From JAJXZJ01 sp050012855 (GTDB lineage: Bacteria > Verrucomicrobiota > Verrucomicrobiia > Limisphaerales > J093): DNA of 64,000 nt. Made by a program: the position numbers and the translations under genes. The DNA lies in NCBI GenBank assembly GCA_050012855.1, contig JBEKGJ010000005.1:62001-126000 (forward strand), read 5' to 3'. The notes below the pieces were generated by a model. It was not told where the DNA came from. It made no database searches and saw only the letters and a program-made list of their open reading frames with translations. Below are positions 24,622 through 33,422 of the stretch, piece after piece (positions within the stretch are counted from its first letter, which is position 1; every line of letters begins with the position of its first letter).

Positions 24622-27600
24622 ATGCAGAACATCTGTACACGAGCGGTAAGGACAGCCGTGGCCATTCTTGGCCTCGCCGCCTGTTCCGGGGTCGCCTTGG
24701 CGGCCTTGCAGGGCATAGACGTGGGTGGACCGGCCATGCCGGGCTCCTTTACGGTCAGCGGGAACCAGGTGACCGTCATCGGCGGCGGCGCCGACATCTG
24801 GGGTGGTTCCGATAATTTCTATTACGCCTACATGCCGATCAGCGGCGATTTCGACTACACCATGCAGGTCATCAGCCTGCTGGGCAACTCCGGTGACGGC
24901 GGTTGGACCAAGGTCGAACTGATGGCCCGGTATGACGACCAGGGTTTTGGCAACCCGGCCAACGGCGCCGACCCCTTCATCGCGAACATGACCACCCGCC
25001 TCCCGGGCGACACGACCGGCGGCGCTCCCGCGACCTCCGGCATTGATGGACCGCAAATCCGCACTGTTGACGCCGGGAATGCTGACCAGGTCGCTCCCAG
25101 CCCGGCTGTTCCCTCGAACATCCCCAACCAATGGGTGCGCCTGGAGCGGGTTGGCAGCGTGTTCTACATGTATTACAGCCACGATGGCACGAATTGGACC
25201 ATGTACAACGCCCCACAAGGCTTCGACACCGCGGGTTCATGGCCGGCGGGAGGCGACAATGGAACTACTTTCACGAACGCCTGGCCGAACGCCATCTACC
25301 TGGGCATCGCGGTGACCGCGCACAGCGACCCCAATACCTCGACCTCGGTGGTCCAAAACTTTGGGCCTTGGGTGCCGAAACCGGTCGCCATTACCCAGCA
25401 GATGCCGGCCACGCTGTCCGTCGCGGCCGACAGCCCCGCGTTAAGCCTGGCCATCGGGGCCACCGGCGATCCAGTGCATTACAAGTGGTCCAAGAGTGGC
25501 ACCGCCATCTCGCGGGCCGTGGGCTCGACCTTCACGTCCACCAACGCCTTTGTGACGGCGAGCGACGCCGGCACTTATACGGTGCAGGTCTTTGGTGGCG
25601 GCCAAACGATCACCAGTTCGGCCTGCGTGGTGACGGTGACGGCGGACACGACGCCGCCCACGATCGCCAAGGCGAGTTCTGACTCGAGCTTTACGGCGGT
25701 GGTCGTCAAGTTCTCCGAGCCGGTGGACGCCACCGCGCTGACGGCCTCGAACTACAAGCTTGACCATAGCATGACGGTTTCCTCCGTTTCCCGCACGGAC
25801 GTGCAGACGGTGACGCTGACGACCAGCAAACTGGCGACGGACGGCACCACCTACACCCTGACGGTCAACGGCGTGAAGGACTTGGCGGGGAACACCATCG
25901 CGACAGACAGCACGTACCAGTTCATGTCCTGGAAATTCATGTCGGGTGGCATTCTCCACAAGTACTGGAACAACATTACGGCCGGCAATACGAACGGCCT
26001 CTGGAATGACGCGCGGTATCCGAACAACCCGACCATGACCACACTCGAGCCGATGTTCGAGTTTCCGCCCGCCGGCGGCAACGGGTATGCCGACGCTTAC
26101 GGCAATACGCTGGAATGCTACTTCATCCCGCCCTCGAACGGCAATTACGTGTTCTTCACCTGCAGCGACGACCAATCCTGGCTGTTCCTGAGCACGGACA
26201 GCAATCCGGCGAACATGCTGTTGATTGCGGAAGAACAGGGCTGGAGCAACTCGCGCCAATGGGTGGCGGCGGGTTCCGGCGACGTCACCGCGAAGCGCTC
26301 GGATCAGTTCTCCGGCTCGATGTGGGCGACCCCGAACGTCATCACCCTGCAGGCGGGCAAGCAGTATTACCTGTTCGACAGCCATTACGAAGGCGGTGGC
26401 GGCGACGACGTGGGCGCCACCTACAAGCTGGACTCGGAGGCGGATCCGGCCAACGGCGATGCCCCAAGACTCACCGGCAGCGTGGTCGGCTATTACTTCG
26501 ACCCGACCGGGGCGAGCGTGACCTTCGTGACGCAACCGGCCAATGAAACGGCCATTCAGGGCACCAACGCGACGTTCACCGGTGCGGCGACCGGCACCTC
26601 GGCTTATGGCACGACCGTCAGTTACCAGTGGCAGTCCCAACCGAGTGGCAGTAGCACTTGGACGAGCATCGCCGGGGCGACGGCCGCTACCTACCAGACG
26701 GGGCTCCTGAAGCTGACGGACAGTCTCACCAAGTTCCAATTGCTCGTCACGGTCCCGACGCTGACGGCGACCAGCCAGGTGGCGACGTTGACCGTGATCC
26801 CGGACACAACTCCGCCCGTCGTTTTTGTCGGCGCGATGAACGATGCCACGGCGGGCGTCGTGGATGTCGGTGTGGCGTTCAACAAGCCGGTGGATGACGT
26901 TTCGGGCCAGGTGCTGGCCAATTACTCGGTTTCGCCCGGCACCATCACGGGTATCACCTGGTACACCAACTGTTTCTATCCGGATTCGCAGAAGCCCACT
27001 GCCATGATCAAGAAGCAGAACGCAATGCTCAAGGTCACCGGCCTCTCGGGCAGCGGCACGCTGACAGTCAAGAACGTGGCCGATACGCTCGGCAACAAGC
27101 TCAGCGCCACCGGTACCAACGTGGCCTTCACCGTGGATACCACGATGAAGTGGGGCGTTGTGGGCGCGAACTCACTGGGTGGCGTCAACGGAGTGGTTGC
27201 CGTGGCACCGGGCGGGTTCGATGTGTACAGCGACGGTGTTGGCGAATGGGGTACCACCGACGAAACCACCTTCGTTTACCAGGCGGTCACCGGCGACTTC
27301 GACAAGAAGCTCCGCGTCGAATATCAGGACAACTCGAGCCAGTGGGCTCGCGCGGGCATCATCATGCGTGAAGACCTCACCGTGTTGGGTATGGATATCG
27401 CCACCCAGGGAACAGAATGCGGGCGCTACCAGAAGTGCCATGTGAATCCCGTCGGACCGACCCTCACCGGGCCGGGCACTGCGGGTAACCAGAGCTGGGA
27501 AGGCAACCGGCGGCTCGACGTCGGTGGCGCCAGCACCACGGCCCTCACCGGGGTGAATTCCATCCCGCAGTACCCGAACGCCTGGTGCCGCATCCAACGC

Positions 27601-28017
27601 GTCGGACAGGTGTTCACCATCTTCCGCAGCGACGATGGCGTGAACTGGGTCAACCTCGGTAAGACAACTTGGGGCGTTGACGACGTCGCCCTGAAGCCAA
27701 TGCCAGCCACCGTGTATGTGGGGCCGGAGTTCACCCCGGAGAACGGCAACTGTACAGCGGACGCGACTAGCGGATGGTCCAATCAGGGCTCGTTCATGGC
27801 ACGGTTCCGCGACTACGGCGACTATGTTGCCGTCACCAACCCGAACCTGACGGTTTCGGTTGACGCCACCGGCAAGGTGACGATCAGTTGGGCCGCCGGC
27901 ACGCTGGTTAGCTCCTCGACGGTGCATGGAACGTATGCGCCGGTCACGGGTGCAACCAGTCCGTTGGTCATCACCCCGACTGCGGGCGGGACGATGTTCT
28001 ACCAGGTGAAGCAGTAA
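24622..28017 (+). CDS. Large exported multidomain protein (beta-sandwich, Ig-like, PA14-like)
   Basis: The 1131-residue product has a signal peptide (VRTAVAILGLAACSGVALAA). Domains in order: a DUF1349/lectin-like sandwich (30-250, with FDYTMQVISLLGNSGDGGWT and WVRLERVGSVFYMYYSHDGT); an Ig-like fold; a Big_5/SbsA-type fold (TPPTIAKASSDSSFTAVVVK); a PA14-like domain (430-620, with NYVFFTCSDDQSWLFLSTDS); a second Ig-like and a second Big_5 fold (TPPVVFVGAMND); a second DUF1349-like sandwich; and a short C-terminal module ending GTMFYQVKQ. No catalytic centre is evident. It is probably a surface glycan-binding or scaffold protein. The start has AAGG upstream and is followed directly by the signal peptide. 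Confidence 0.8.
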   Translation: MQNICTRAVRTAVAILGLAACSGVALAALQGIDVGGPAMPGSFTVSGNQVTVIGGGADIWGGSDNFYYAYMPISGDFDYTMQVISLLGNSGDGGWTKVELMARYDDQGFGNPANGADPFIANMTTRLPGDTTGGAPATSGIDGPQIRTVDAGNADQVAPSPAVPSNIPNQWVRLERVGSVFYMYYSHDGTNWTMYNAPQGFDTAGSWPAGGDNGTTFTNAWPNAIYLGIAVTAHSDPNTSTSVVQNFGPWVPKPVAITQQMPATLSVAADSPALSLAIGATGDPVHYKWSKSGTAISRAVGSTFTSTNAFVTASDAGTYTVQVFGGGQTITSSACVVTVTADTTPPTIAKASSDSSFTAVVVKFSEPVDATALTASNYKLDHSMTVSSVSRTDVQTVTLTTSKLATDGTTYTLTVNGVKDLAGNTIATDSTYQFMSWKFMSGGILHKYWNNITAGNTNGLWNDARYPNNPTMTTLEPMFEFPPAGGNGYADAYGNTLECYFIPPSNGNYVFFTCSDDQSWLFLSTDSNPANMLLIAEEQGWSNSRQWVAAGSGDVTAKRSDQFSGSMWATPNVITLQAGKQYYLFDSHYEGGGGDDVGATYKLDSEADPANGDAPRLTGSVVGYYFDPTGASVTFVTQPANETAIQGTNATFTGAATGTSAYGTTVSYQWQSQPSGSSTWTSIAGATAATYQTGLLKLTDSLTKFQLLVTVPTLTATSQVATLTVIPDTTPPVVFVGAMNDATAGVVDVGVAFNKPVDDVSGQVLANYSVSPGTITGITWYTNCFYPDSQKPTAMIKKQNAMLKVTGLSGSGTLTVKNVADTLGNKLSATGTNVAFTVDTTMKWGVVGANSLGGVNGVVAVAPGGFDVYSDGVGEWGTTDETTFVYQAVTGDFDKKLRVEYQDNSSQWARAGIIMREDLTVLGMDIATQGTECGRYQKCHVNPVGPTLTGPGTAGNQSWEGNRRLDVGGASTTALTGVNSIPQYPNAWCRIQRVGQVFTIFRSDDGVNWVNLGKTTWGVDDVALKPMPATVYVGPEFTPENGNCTADATSGWSNQGSFMARFRDYGDYVAVTNPNLTVSVDATGKVTISWAAGTLVSSSTVHGTYAPVTGATSPLVITPTAGGTMFYQVKQ

Positions 28018-28047
28018 GCGCTGATCCTGGCTGATACTAGGGGCACA

Positions 28048-28078
28048 GGGACCGGGCGAAAGCCCGGTCCCTTTTTTT
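28048..28078 (+). terminator. Rho-independent terminator
   Basis: A perfect 10-bp stem (GGGACCGGGC / GCCCGGTCCC) with a GAAA loop is followed by seven T, 31 bp after the stop codon of the large surface-protein gene. Confidence 0.93.
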
Positions 28079-28116
28079 GGACCCGACGGTTTTGATCGGA
28101 ATTCCAGCGTAGCGTT

Positions 28117-28162
28117 GGGAGCGCGCCCGTCTCGCGTGCCGGCTCCGGTGTCCCGCCGGAAT
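28117..28162. repeat. Diverged copy of the GC-rich dispersed repeat
   Basis: It begins GGGAGCGCGCCCGTCTCGCG and retains GTGTCCCGCCGG, but the centre has diverged. It follows the terminator of the upstream gene and precedes a better copy at 28209, so two copies lie in tandem. Confidence 0.55.
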
Positions 28163-28208
28163 CCATTTTCATGGTAGGTCGCGAACCGGCGGGCGGCGGT
28201 TTGAAAAT

Positions 28209-28378
28209 GGGGAGCGCGCCCGTCCTCGGGCGCAGCCGCCGGCGTCCCGCCGACGGCCGGCAGGGGCGGACCACTCATGCGAAGTGCGAGTGACGAAGTG
28301 CGAATGACGAACAGTGGGTTGCGAAACCGCCCGGCCGCGACGCCTGCCCGGCCGGCGGTCGGATCGGCCCGGCTGGCA
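28209..28378. repeat. Composite dispersed repeat
   Basis: A full GAGCGCGCCCGTCCTCGGGC copy is followed by GCGAAGTGCGAGTGACGAAG (the same direct-repeat unit as at 30964) and then a GCCGGCGGTCGGATCGGCCC module shared with 24355-24420. The order of modules repeats that of the 30919-31020 region in part, which indicates a composite mobile or recombining unit. Confidence 0.6.
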
Positions 28379-28380
28379 GT

Positions 28381-30828
28381 CTAGCGAGAATCCGGCGCGG
28401 CTTGGCCTTGCGCCCTGGCCAAGGCCTGCTTTGCCGGCTCGCAGGACGGTTTGAGACGCAGTGTCTCCTGCAACTCGGGGATGGCCTTGTCCCGATCGTT
28501 TTCGGAGAGAAAGAAATTGCCCAGGTTTAAGTGGGCCTGCCAATCCGTGGCATCCTGCCGGACAGCCTGCTGAAAACAGACCAACGCTTCGGCCCGGCGG
28601 TTCTGGCGCATCCGGACGACGCCCAGGCCGTCGTGGGCCTGGCCAAAGTGGGGGGCAAGCCGGATGACCTCCGTGAACTGGTCCCCGGCCTCCTCGATCC
28701 GCCCACAACCAAGGAGCAAGGCGCCCAGGCTGTTATGGGCCTCGACATAGTCGGGTGCCAGCCGCAAGGCCTCCCGATAGTGATGTTCGGCGTTCGTAAG
28801 GTTATTGACCCCCTGATAGACAATCCCGAGATTGTAATGCACGGCCTCCGGAAAACCACGCTTCTGATCCATGACACCGTACTCTGGCGCCCCGGCATTC
28901 GGCAACCATCGCACCGCTTCCTGCAGGTGAACGAGCGCCTGCGCGAAGTCACCACCCCTTGCCAGCGAACAACCCAGCACGAACCGCGCCACGGCATTAT
29001 CCGGGCTCAAGCGCACCGCTGCTTGCATGTGTTCCGTCCCTTCCGCCGTCTTTCCGCTGCGATTCAGTAAAAGCCCAAGCAGTTCGTGGGCCGTGACATT
29101 GTCGGCGTTTAAAGACAAGGCCATTTTGTATTTCTCGACCGCCCGGTCCAGGTCCCCCGCCCGGAGAAACTCGCTGGCAGCCCGAACATAGGAGTTATCA
29201 TCGAGAAAGCGTTCCTGGATTTTGACCATGCCATCCACCGGCAGATTGACAAACTCCGGGATGTTGGCGGCCCGGCCGGCCGCGACCATGTGCTCCAGCC
29301 AGACGGGCGGGCTGGCGGCCCCGTCCGTGTCAATGTGCGTGAGATAAAGCTGGGTGTAATCCGAGTGGGCTTTGGACGAGAACACAAGCCAGCGGCCATC
29401 GAGCGACCAGCTATGCCACGAATTCATGCGGCCCAGGTTGCAACCTAGTCGCCTGGCCTCTCCCCCTGCGGCCGGGATGATGAACAGCTCGCTGTCGGGC
29501 TGCAATAACATGTAGTTGGCGGCCTGGCAGAAAATGATCCAACGACCGTCCGGCGAGTATTTCGGAAAGTAATTGCTGCGCCCGTTCAGTGAAGCGCCCC
29601 GCAAGGGCTCCGCCTTGCCTCCCCGGCCCCCATTAAAGGGCACCCGATACAAGTCATAACGGAATTCCTTGGTCTGCCGGAGGAATCGCTCGCCCTCCTC
29701 ACCCGATAACAGAATGCGGTCCTGCTTGAGGTCTTTTATTTCGACGGCCCGCGCGCGCGCGAAGACGATCCATTGCCCATCCGGGCTCCACGTGGGATTG
29801 CTTTGCACGAAAGCGGGATCGTCCGCGCCCGGCAGGGAGGCGAATTGCTTGTTCCCGCGATCATACACCGCGATGATGCCCCGGAAGGGGAAGAAGAGCT
29901 GCGAGAAGGCCAGGTCGGGCTTGGCCATAAAGATGGAAAGGTCTTTCACGGTGCTCAACACGAACCGACCGTCCGGCGAGATTTGCGACAGCAACCCGAG
30001 GGTGCCTTGGCCGTCTTCCCGGCGAAAATCATCCCAGGTCATGATGTCACTGGTCGCCAACTTCATTTCGCGAGCGGTGCGCGTGATGACGTAGGAACCC
30101 TTGTTGTTCGCGTAGTCCACGTCCATCGCCAGGTATTCGCCGTTCCGGCTGAACGAATGGCAATTGCCGCATACCGGCAGGTTCTCCAAAACCACGGGCG
30201 GCAGAACGCCTTTGTCCAGGCCGCCAAACCGCCAGCGAATCTTCGAGGGGTCTTTCACGGCCTCACTGAAAGGCAAGTTGACCTCGCGGTAAAATAACGG
30301 ATTCTCGACGGTTTCCCGGGAAATCACAAACCGCACGGAACTCCGGGCCCGGACCTGACCGCGCCGGCCGGCCTGGTGTCCGGCGATAATGAGCTCGACC
30401 GCCCCTCCCTGGGCAGCCTGTTTTATCTTGCGCCATTCCGCCTCGGGGGGCTTCCACATCGGCTGGATGCCCTCGAACAACCATTTCTGTCGGCCGACCA
30501 GGAAACCGGCCGCCCACTGGTCAACGGCCGCCACATTCGTTTTCCAGAGCAACACGGGCGGAGGCATATTGGAAGGCATCACCGCTCCCGCCAAGGGGTG
30601 TTGGACCTTGATCGCCGGGTAATTGCCCGATTCCACCCCGAGAGGCGATCCATCGGAATGGAAGACCAAAGCATAAAGCGCGGTTGCGCTCGTCACCAAG
30701 ACCGCCGTGCCAATGACCCATACCCACATCTTTCGGTTTTTCGATTGAGGCTGCTCGAAAACTCCTTTCTGGGCCGTCCGCGCGGGAGTGAAGACTGGTG
30801 GTCGGCTGGGCTTGCTTCTCTTTTTCAT
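28381..30828 (-). CDS. Membrane-anchored protein with c-type heme motif, WD40-like propeller and TPRs
   Basis: The 815-residue protein has a basic cytoplasmic start, one membrane helix (WVWVIGTAVLVTSATALYAL, residues 35-55) and a beta-rich region with a single heme-attachment motif CGNCH at 220-224. It continues with a PD40/TolB-like propeller (ISPDGRFVLSTVK, WSPDGQWIVFARAR, YSPDGRWIIFCQAA, WSLDGRWLVFSSKA). It ends with about seven tetratricopeptide repeats (VTAHELLGLLLNRSGKTAEG, PDYVEAHNSLGALLLGCGRI). The fusion implies a periplasmic sensor or assembly protein able to bind one covalent heme. I know no tested function. Starts at 30828 and 30843 are both possible. Confidence 0.78.
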   Translation of the reverse strand: MKKRSKPSRPPVFTPARTAQKGVFEQPQSKNRKMWVWVIGTAVLVTSATALYALVFHSDGSPLGVESGNYPAIKVQHPLAGAVMPSNMPPPVLLWKTNVAAVDQWAAGFLVGRQKWLFEGIQPMWKPPEAEWRKIKQAAQGGAVELIIAGHQAGRRGQVRARSSVRFVISRETVENPLFYREVNLPFSEAVKDPSKIRWRFGGLDKGVLPPVVLENLPVCGNCHSFSRNGEYLAMDVDYANNKGSYVITRTAREMKLATSDIMTWDDFRREDGQGTLGLLSQISPDGRFVLSTVKDLSIFMAKPDLAFSQLFFPFRGIIAVYDRGNKQFASLPGADDPAFVQSNPTWSPDGQWIVFARARAVEIKDLKQDRILLSGEEGERFLRQTKEFRYDLYRVPFNGGRGGKAEPLRGASLNGRSNYFPKYSPDGRWIIFCQAANYMLLQPDSELFIIPAAGGEARRLGCNLGRMNSWHSWSLDGRWLVFSSKAHSDYTQLYLTHIDTDGAASPPVWLEHMVAAGRAANIPEFVNLPVDGMVKIQERFLDDNSYVRAASEFLRAGDLDRAVEKYKMALSLNADNVTAHELLGLLLNRSGKTAEGTEHMQAAVRLSPDNAVARFVLGCSLARGGDFAQALVHLQEAVRWLPNAGAPEYGVMDQKRGFPEAVHYNLGIVYQGVNNLTNAEHHYREALRLAPDYVEAHNSLGALLLGCGRIEEAGDQFTEVIRLAPHFGQAHDGLGVVRMRQNRRAEALVCFQQAVRQDATDWQAHLNLGNFFLSENDRDKAIPELQETLRLKPSCEPAKQALARAQGQAAPDSR

Positions 30829-30918
30829 CAAAGGCCCAACCATGATTCAGCCCGCAGACCCATCGTCAAGGTCCAAACTCCGGCGCCGCGAAGGTGACCA
30901 GCGGTTGCAGTTTGCGAA

Positions 30919-31160
30919 GGGGGAGCGCGCCCGTCTCGGGCGCAGCCGCCGGCGTCCCGCCTGTGCGAAGTGCGAACGACGAAGTGCGAATAACGAGTGG
31001 TGGGTCGGGAGCGCTCGCTGGTGGTTTGGAAAATGGGGAGCGCGCCCGTCTCGGGCGCAGCCGCCGGCGTCTCGCCGACGGCCGGCAGGGGCAGCCGCGC
31101 GGAACGGAGTCTCCGGCGAGCCGCCGGAGACAGCAGGCGAGCCGCCCGCGCTCCCCCAAT
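30919..31160. repeat. Cluster of intergenic repeats upstream of der
   Basis: Two copies of the GAGCGCGCCCGTCTCGGGCG family (30919-30960 and 31035-31089) flank a GCGAAGTGCGAACGACGAAG direct-repeat unit. They are followed by the second copy of the GTCTCCGGCG/CGCCGGAGAC repeat (31103-31156). The 442-bp spacer between two divergent genes holds no other recognisable feature. Confidence 0.65.
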
Positions 31161-31270
31161 TCCCACCGCGCTGCATCTCGGGGCGGGTTGTGGACCGCTG
31201 GGCCACACGACCTCTGCCCACCCCGCCTTTTCGCCTTTCACGCCCCCCCCGCGTCGGCCATGCTGGTGCC

Positions 31271-32776
31271 ATGTCAGGTTTGATCGCCATCGTCGGCCGC
31301 CCGAACGTCGGCAAATCCGCCCTCTTCAACCGGATTGTGGGCCGGCGCATCGCCATCGTGCACGATCAGCCCGGGGTGACGCGCGACCGGCTCAGCGCCG
31401 AGGCCGAGTGGCGGGGGCGGGCCTTCACGCTGGTTGACACCGGCGGCATCGGTCTGCTGCACCGGCAGAAGGCGGGCGACGAACTCATCCAGGCAGCCTT
31501 CGAGCAGGTGCAGTTGGCGATCGAGGCCGCCCAAGTGATCCTCCTGGTCGTTAATGTGCAGGACGGCCTGGTGCCCCTTGATCGCGAGGTTGCCGACCGG
31601 CTGCGTCGCTCGGGCCGGTCGGTCGTGGTCGCCGTGAACAAGGTGGACAGCCCGGCAGCCGACGCGGGGGTGACCGATTTTGCCCGCCTGGGTTTCGACC
31701 GCATTTGTCCCGTTTCCGCGATTCATGGCCGGGGTGTGGAGGAACTCCTCAAGGCGGCCACCGATCTGCTGCCGGCGGAGACGGCCTTGGCAGCATCCGG
31801 TGACGCCGCAGCCCCGGGCGCGGGCAGTGCCGAGCCTCCGGTCAAGCTCGCGATTGTCGGCCGGCCCAACGTCGGCAAATCCTCGCTCATCAACGCCCTC
31901 ACGCGCTCGCCCCGCGTGATCGTCAGCCCGGTGCCCGGCACGACCCGGGACGCCATTGACGTGCCGTTCGAGACGGAAGCGGATGGGGTCCGGCGGCGCT
32001 ACGTGCTGATTGACACGGCGGGCATTCGCAAGACGCGCCATGTTTCCGACTCGATTGAGTTCTTCAGCGTCAAGCGGGCCGAGGACTCCATCGAACGGGC
32101 CGACCTGGTGGTTTTCGTCCTCGACGCCGTGAGCGGCATCCTCGAACAGGACAAGAAGATCGCGGACCGGATTGTGTCGGCGCGCAAGGGTTGCATCGTC
32201 GTGGTCAACAAGTGGGACCTGTTCGCCGACCAGATCGAGCCGGTGAGCGCCGCCCAGGAGGCGCGGCTCGCGCGTCACCGTCAACGCGAAGGGGGCGCGG
32301 CGGTGCCCGCGTCGCTGGCCGGTTTCGGCCGGTGGATTCAGGAGAAGCTCTTCTTTCTCGACTACGCGCCGGTGATTTTCACGTCGGCCACCTCCGGCTT
32401 TCACCTCGAGCGGTTGCTGGAGGCGGTGCGCTACGTGACGACGCAACTGCAGCAGCGCGTCGCCACGGCCCTGCTCAACCGGGCGTTGCACGACGCCATC
32501 GAGCACCGCCAGCCGGTCAGTTCGGCAGGTTCGCGCTTGAAGTTCTACTACGCCACGCAGGTGAAGTCGTCGCCGCCGACGTTCCTGCTGTTTGTCAACC
32601 GCAAGGACCTGTTTTCGCCCGCTTATGAGAAGTATCTGGCGAACGAAATGAGGCGGGCGTTCGGTTACGAAGGCTGCCCGATTGTTTTCGCGGTCCGGCC
32701 GCGGCCCCGTTCGGAGCCGGGCCAGCGATCCGCCGGGCGTGAACGATCTGTGCGGGGTGATCGGCCAGGCCGGTAG
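31271..32776 (+). CDS. der: Ribosome-assembly GTPase Der (EngA)
   Basis: The 501-residue protein has two GTPase domains in tandem, as expected for Der, which acts in 50S ribosome assembly. Domain 1 has GRPNVGKSALFNR, DTGG and NKVD. Domain 2 has GRPNVGKSSLINALTR, DTAG (LIDTAGIRKTRH) and NKWD. The C-terminal KH-like domain ends FGYEGCPIVFAVRPRPRS followed by a short basic tail. The ATG at 31271 directly precedes SGLIAIVGRPNVGKS. Upstream in-frame codons would run through the repeat cluster and are rejected. Between the domains is an Ala-rich linker. The length is near the usual 450-490 residues. Confidence 0.96.
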   Translation: MSGLIAIVGRPNVGKSALFNRIVGRRIAIVHDQPGVTRDRLSAEAEWRGRAFTLVDTGGIGLLHRQKAGDELIQAAFEQVQLAIEAAQVILLVVNVQDGLVPLDREVADRLRRSGRSVVVAVNKVDSPAADAGVTDFARLGFDRICPVSAIHGRGVEELLKAATDLLPAETALAASGDAAAPGAGSAEPPVKLAIVGRPNVGKSSLINALTRSPRVIVSPVPGTTRDAIDVPFETEADGVRRRYVLIDTAGIRKTRHVSDSIEFFSVKRAEDSIERADLVVFVLDAVSGILEQDKKIADRIVSARKGCIVVVNKWDLFADQIEPVSAAQEARLARHRQREGGAAVPASLAGFGRWIQEKLFFLDYAPVIFTSATSGFHLERLLEAVRYVTTQLQQRVATALLNRALHDAIEHRQPVSSAGSRLKFYYATQVKSSPPTFLLFVNRKDLFSPAYEKYLANEMRRAFGYEGCPIVFAVRPRPRSEPGQRSAGRERSVRGDRPGR

Positions 32777-32874
32777 CGGTGCCCCGCGGTCCAAACATTT
32801 TCGGCTGGCGGCGGGCCGACCGATGCGTTAGAGTAACCTCAGACTGGGAGTCTTTGTTTAAACCATTCCAAGCC

Positions 32875-33174
32875 ATGAGTGCGTCGCGGCAAAAAACAAC
32901 ATCCGGCGGGGAGTCCCCGGCAACCCAAAGCTTCACCTTGCACGCGCCGGGCGCGCAGTCCGTGGAGCTGGTCGGCGATTTCACGGACTGGGAGGCGAAA
33001 CCCATTCGGCTGCGGGCGGGCGCGCGGGGAATCTGGCGTGCCCGGGTGGCGCTGCCGCCGGGCAACCATCAATACCGCTTCCGCGTGGACGGCGAATGGC
33101 GCGACGATCCCGCGGCGGCGGTGCGCGTGCCCAATCCGTTCGGCGGCGAGAACGCCGTGCGCGTGGTGGCCTGA
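32875..33174 (+). CDS. Stand-alone CBM48 / AMPK glycogen-binding domain protein
   Basis: The whole 99-residue protein is one CBM48-like beta-sandwich: FTLHAPGAQSVELVGDFTDW, then ARVALPPGNHQYRFRVDGEW and DDPAAAVRVPNPFGGENAV. Glycan-contacting tryptophans are retained. Such single-domain proteins bind glycogen or starch-like glucans and may regulate glycogen enzymes, but no glycogen genes are nearby. It lies 98 bp after der on the same strand. Confidence 0.85.
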   Translation: MSASRQKTTSGGESPATQSFTLHAPGAQSVELVGDFTDWEAKPIRLRAGARGIWRARVALPPGNHQYRFRVDGEWRDDPAAAVRVPNPFGGENAVRVVA

Positions 33175-33203
33175 GCTGCGCCCGTCCTTTTCCGTTGCCG
33201 GGT

Positions 33204-33355
33204 CGGGGGAGCACAGGCCGATGGCCTTGCCGTTGGGCGGCCCGCCCAACGGACCGGCGGCGCGATGGAGAACGGATGGCCACTGCTTTCCCAGCGTTTT
33301 CCTTCATTCCGCCCGGCGAGTCGCCGGGCAGGACGGGCGAGTCGCCCGTGCCACC
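33204..33355. repeat. Long dispersed repeat (copy 1 of 2)
   Basis: It starts GGGGGAGCACAGGCCGATGG, holds the inverted pair GGGCGGCCCGCCC and ends GGACGGGCGAGTCGCCCGTG CCACC (written in two parts). A copy with the same order of elements lies at 36257-36412, in front of lysS. It occupies the spacer between the CBM48 and pseudopilin genes. Confidence 0.65.
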
Positions 33356-33422
33356 AAGTTCAGGGCGCGTGACCGGTGCATTGTCGGTTGCGACGGGTGG
33401 CCGGAAGCGCTACGGTCACGCC

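Noticed and set aside
28381..30828. Multiheme cytochrome
   Set aside because: Only one CxxCH motif is present, so it is at most a single-heme protein.
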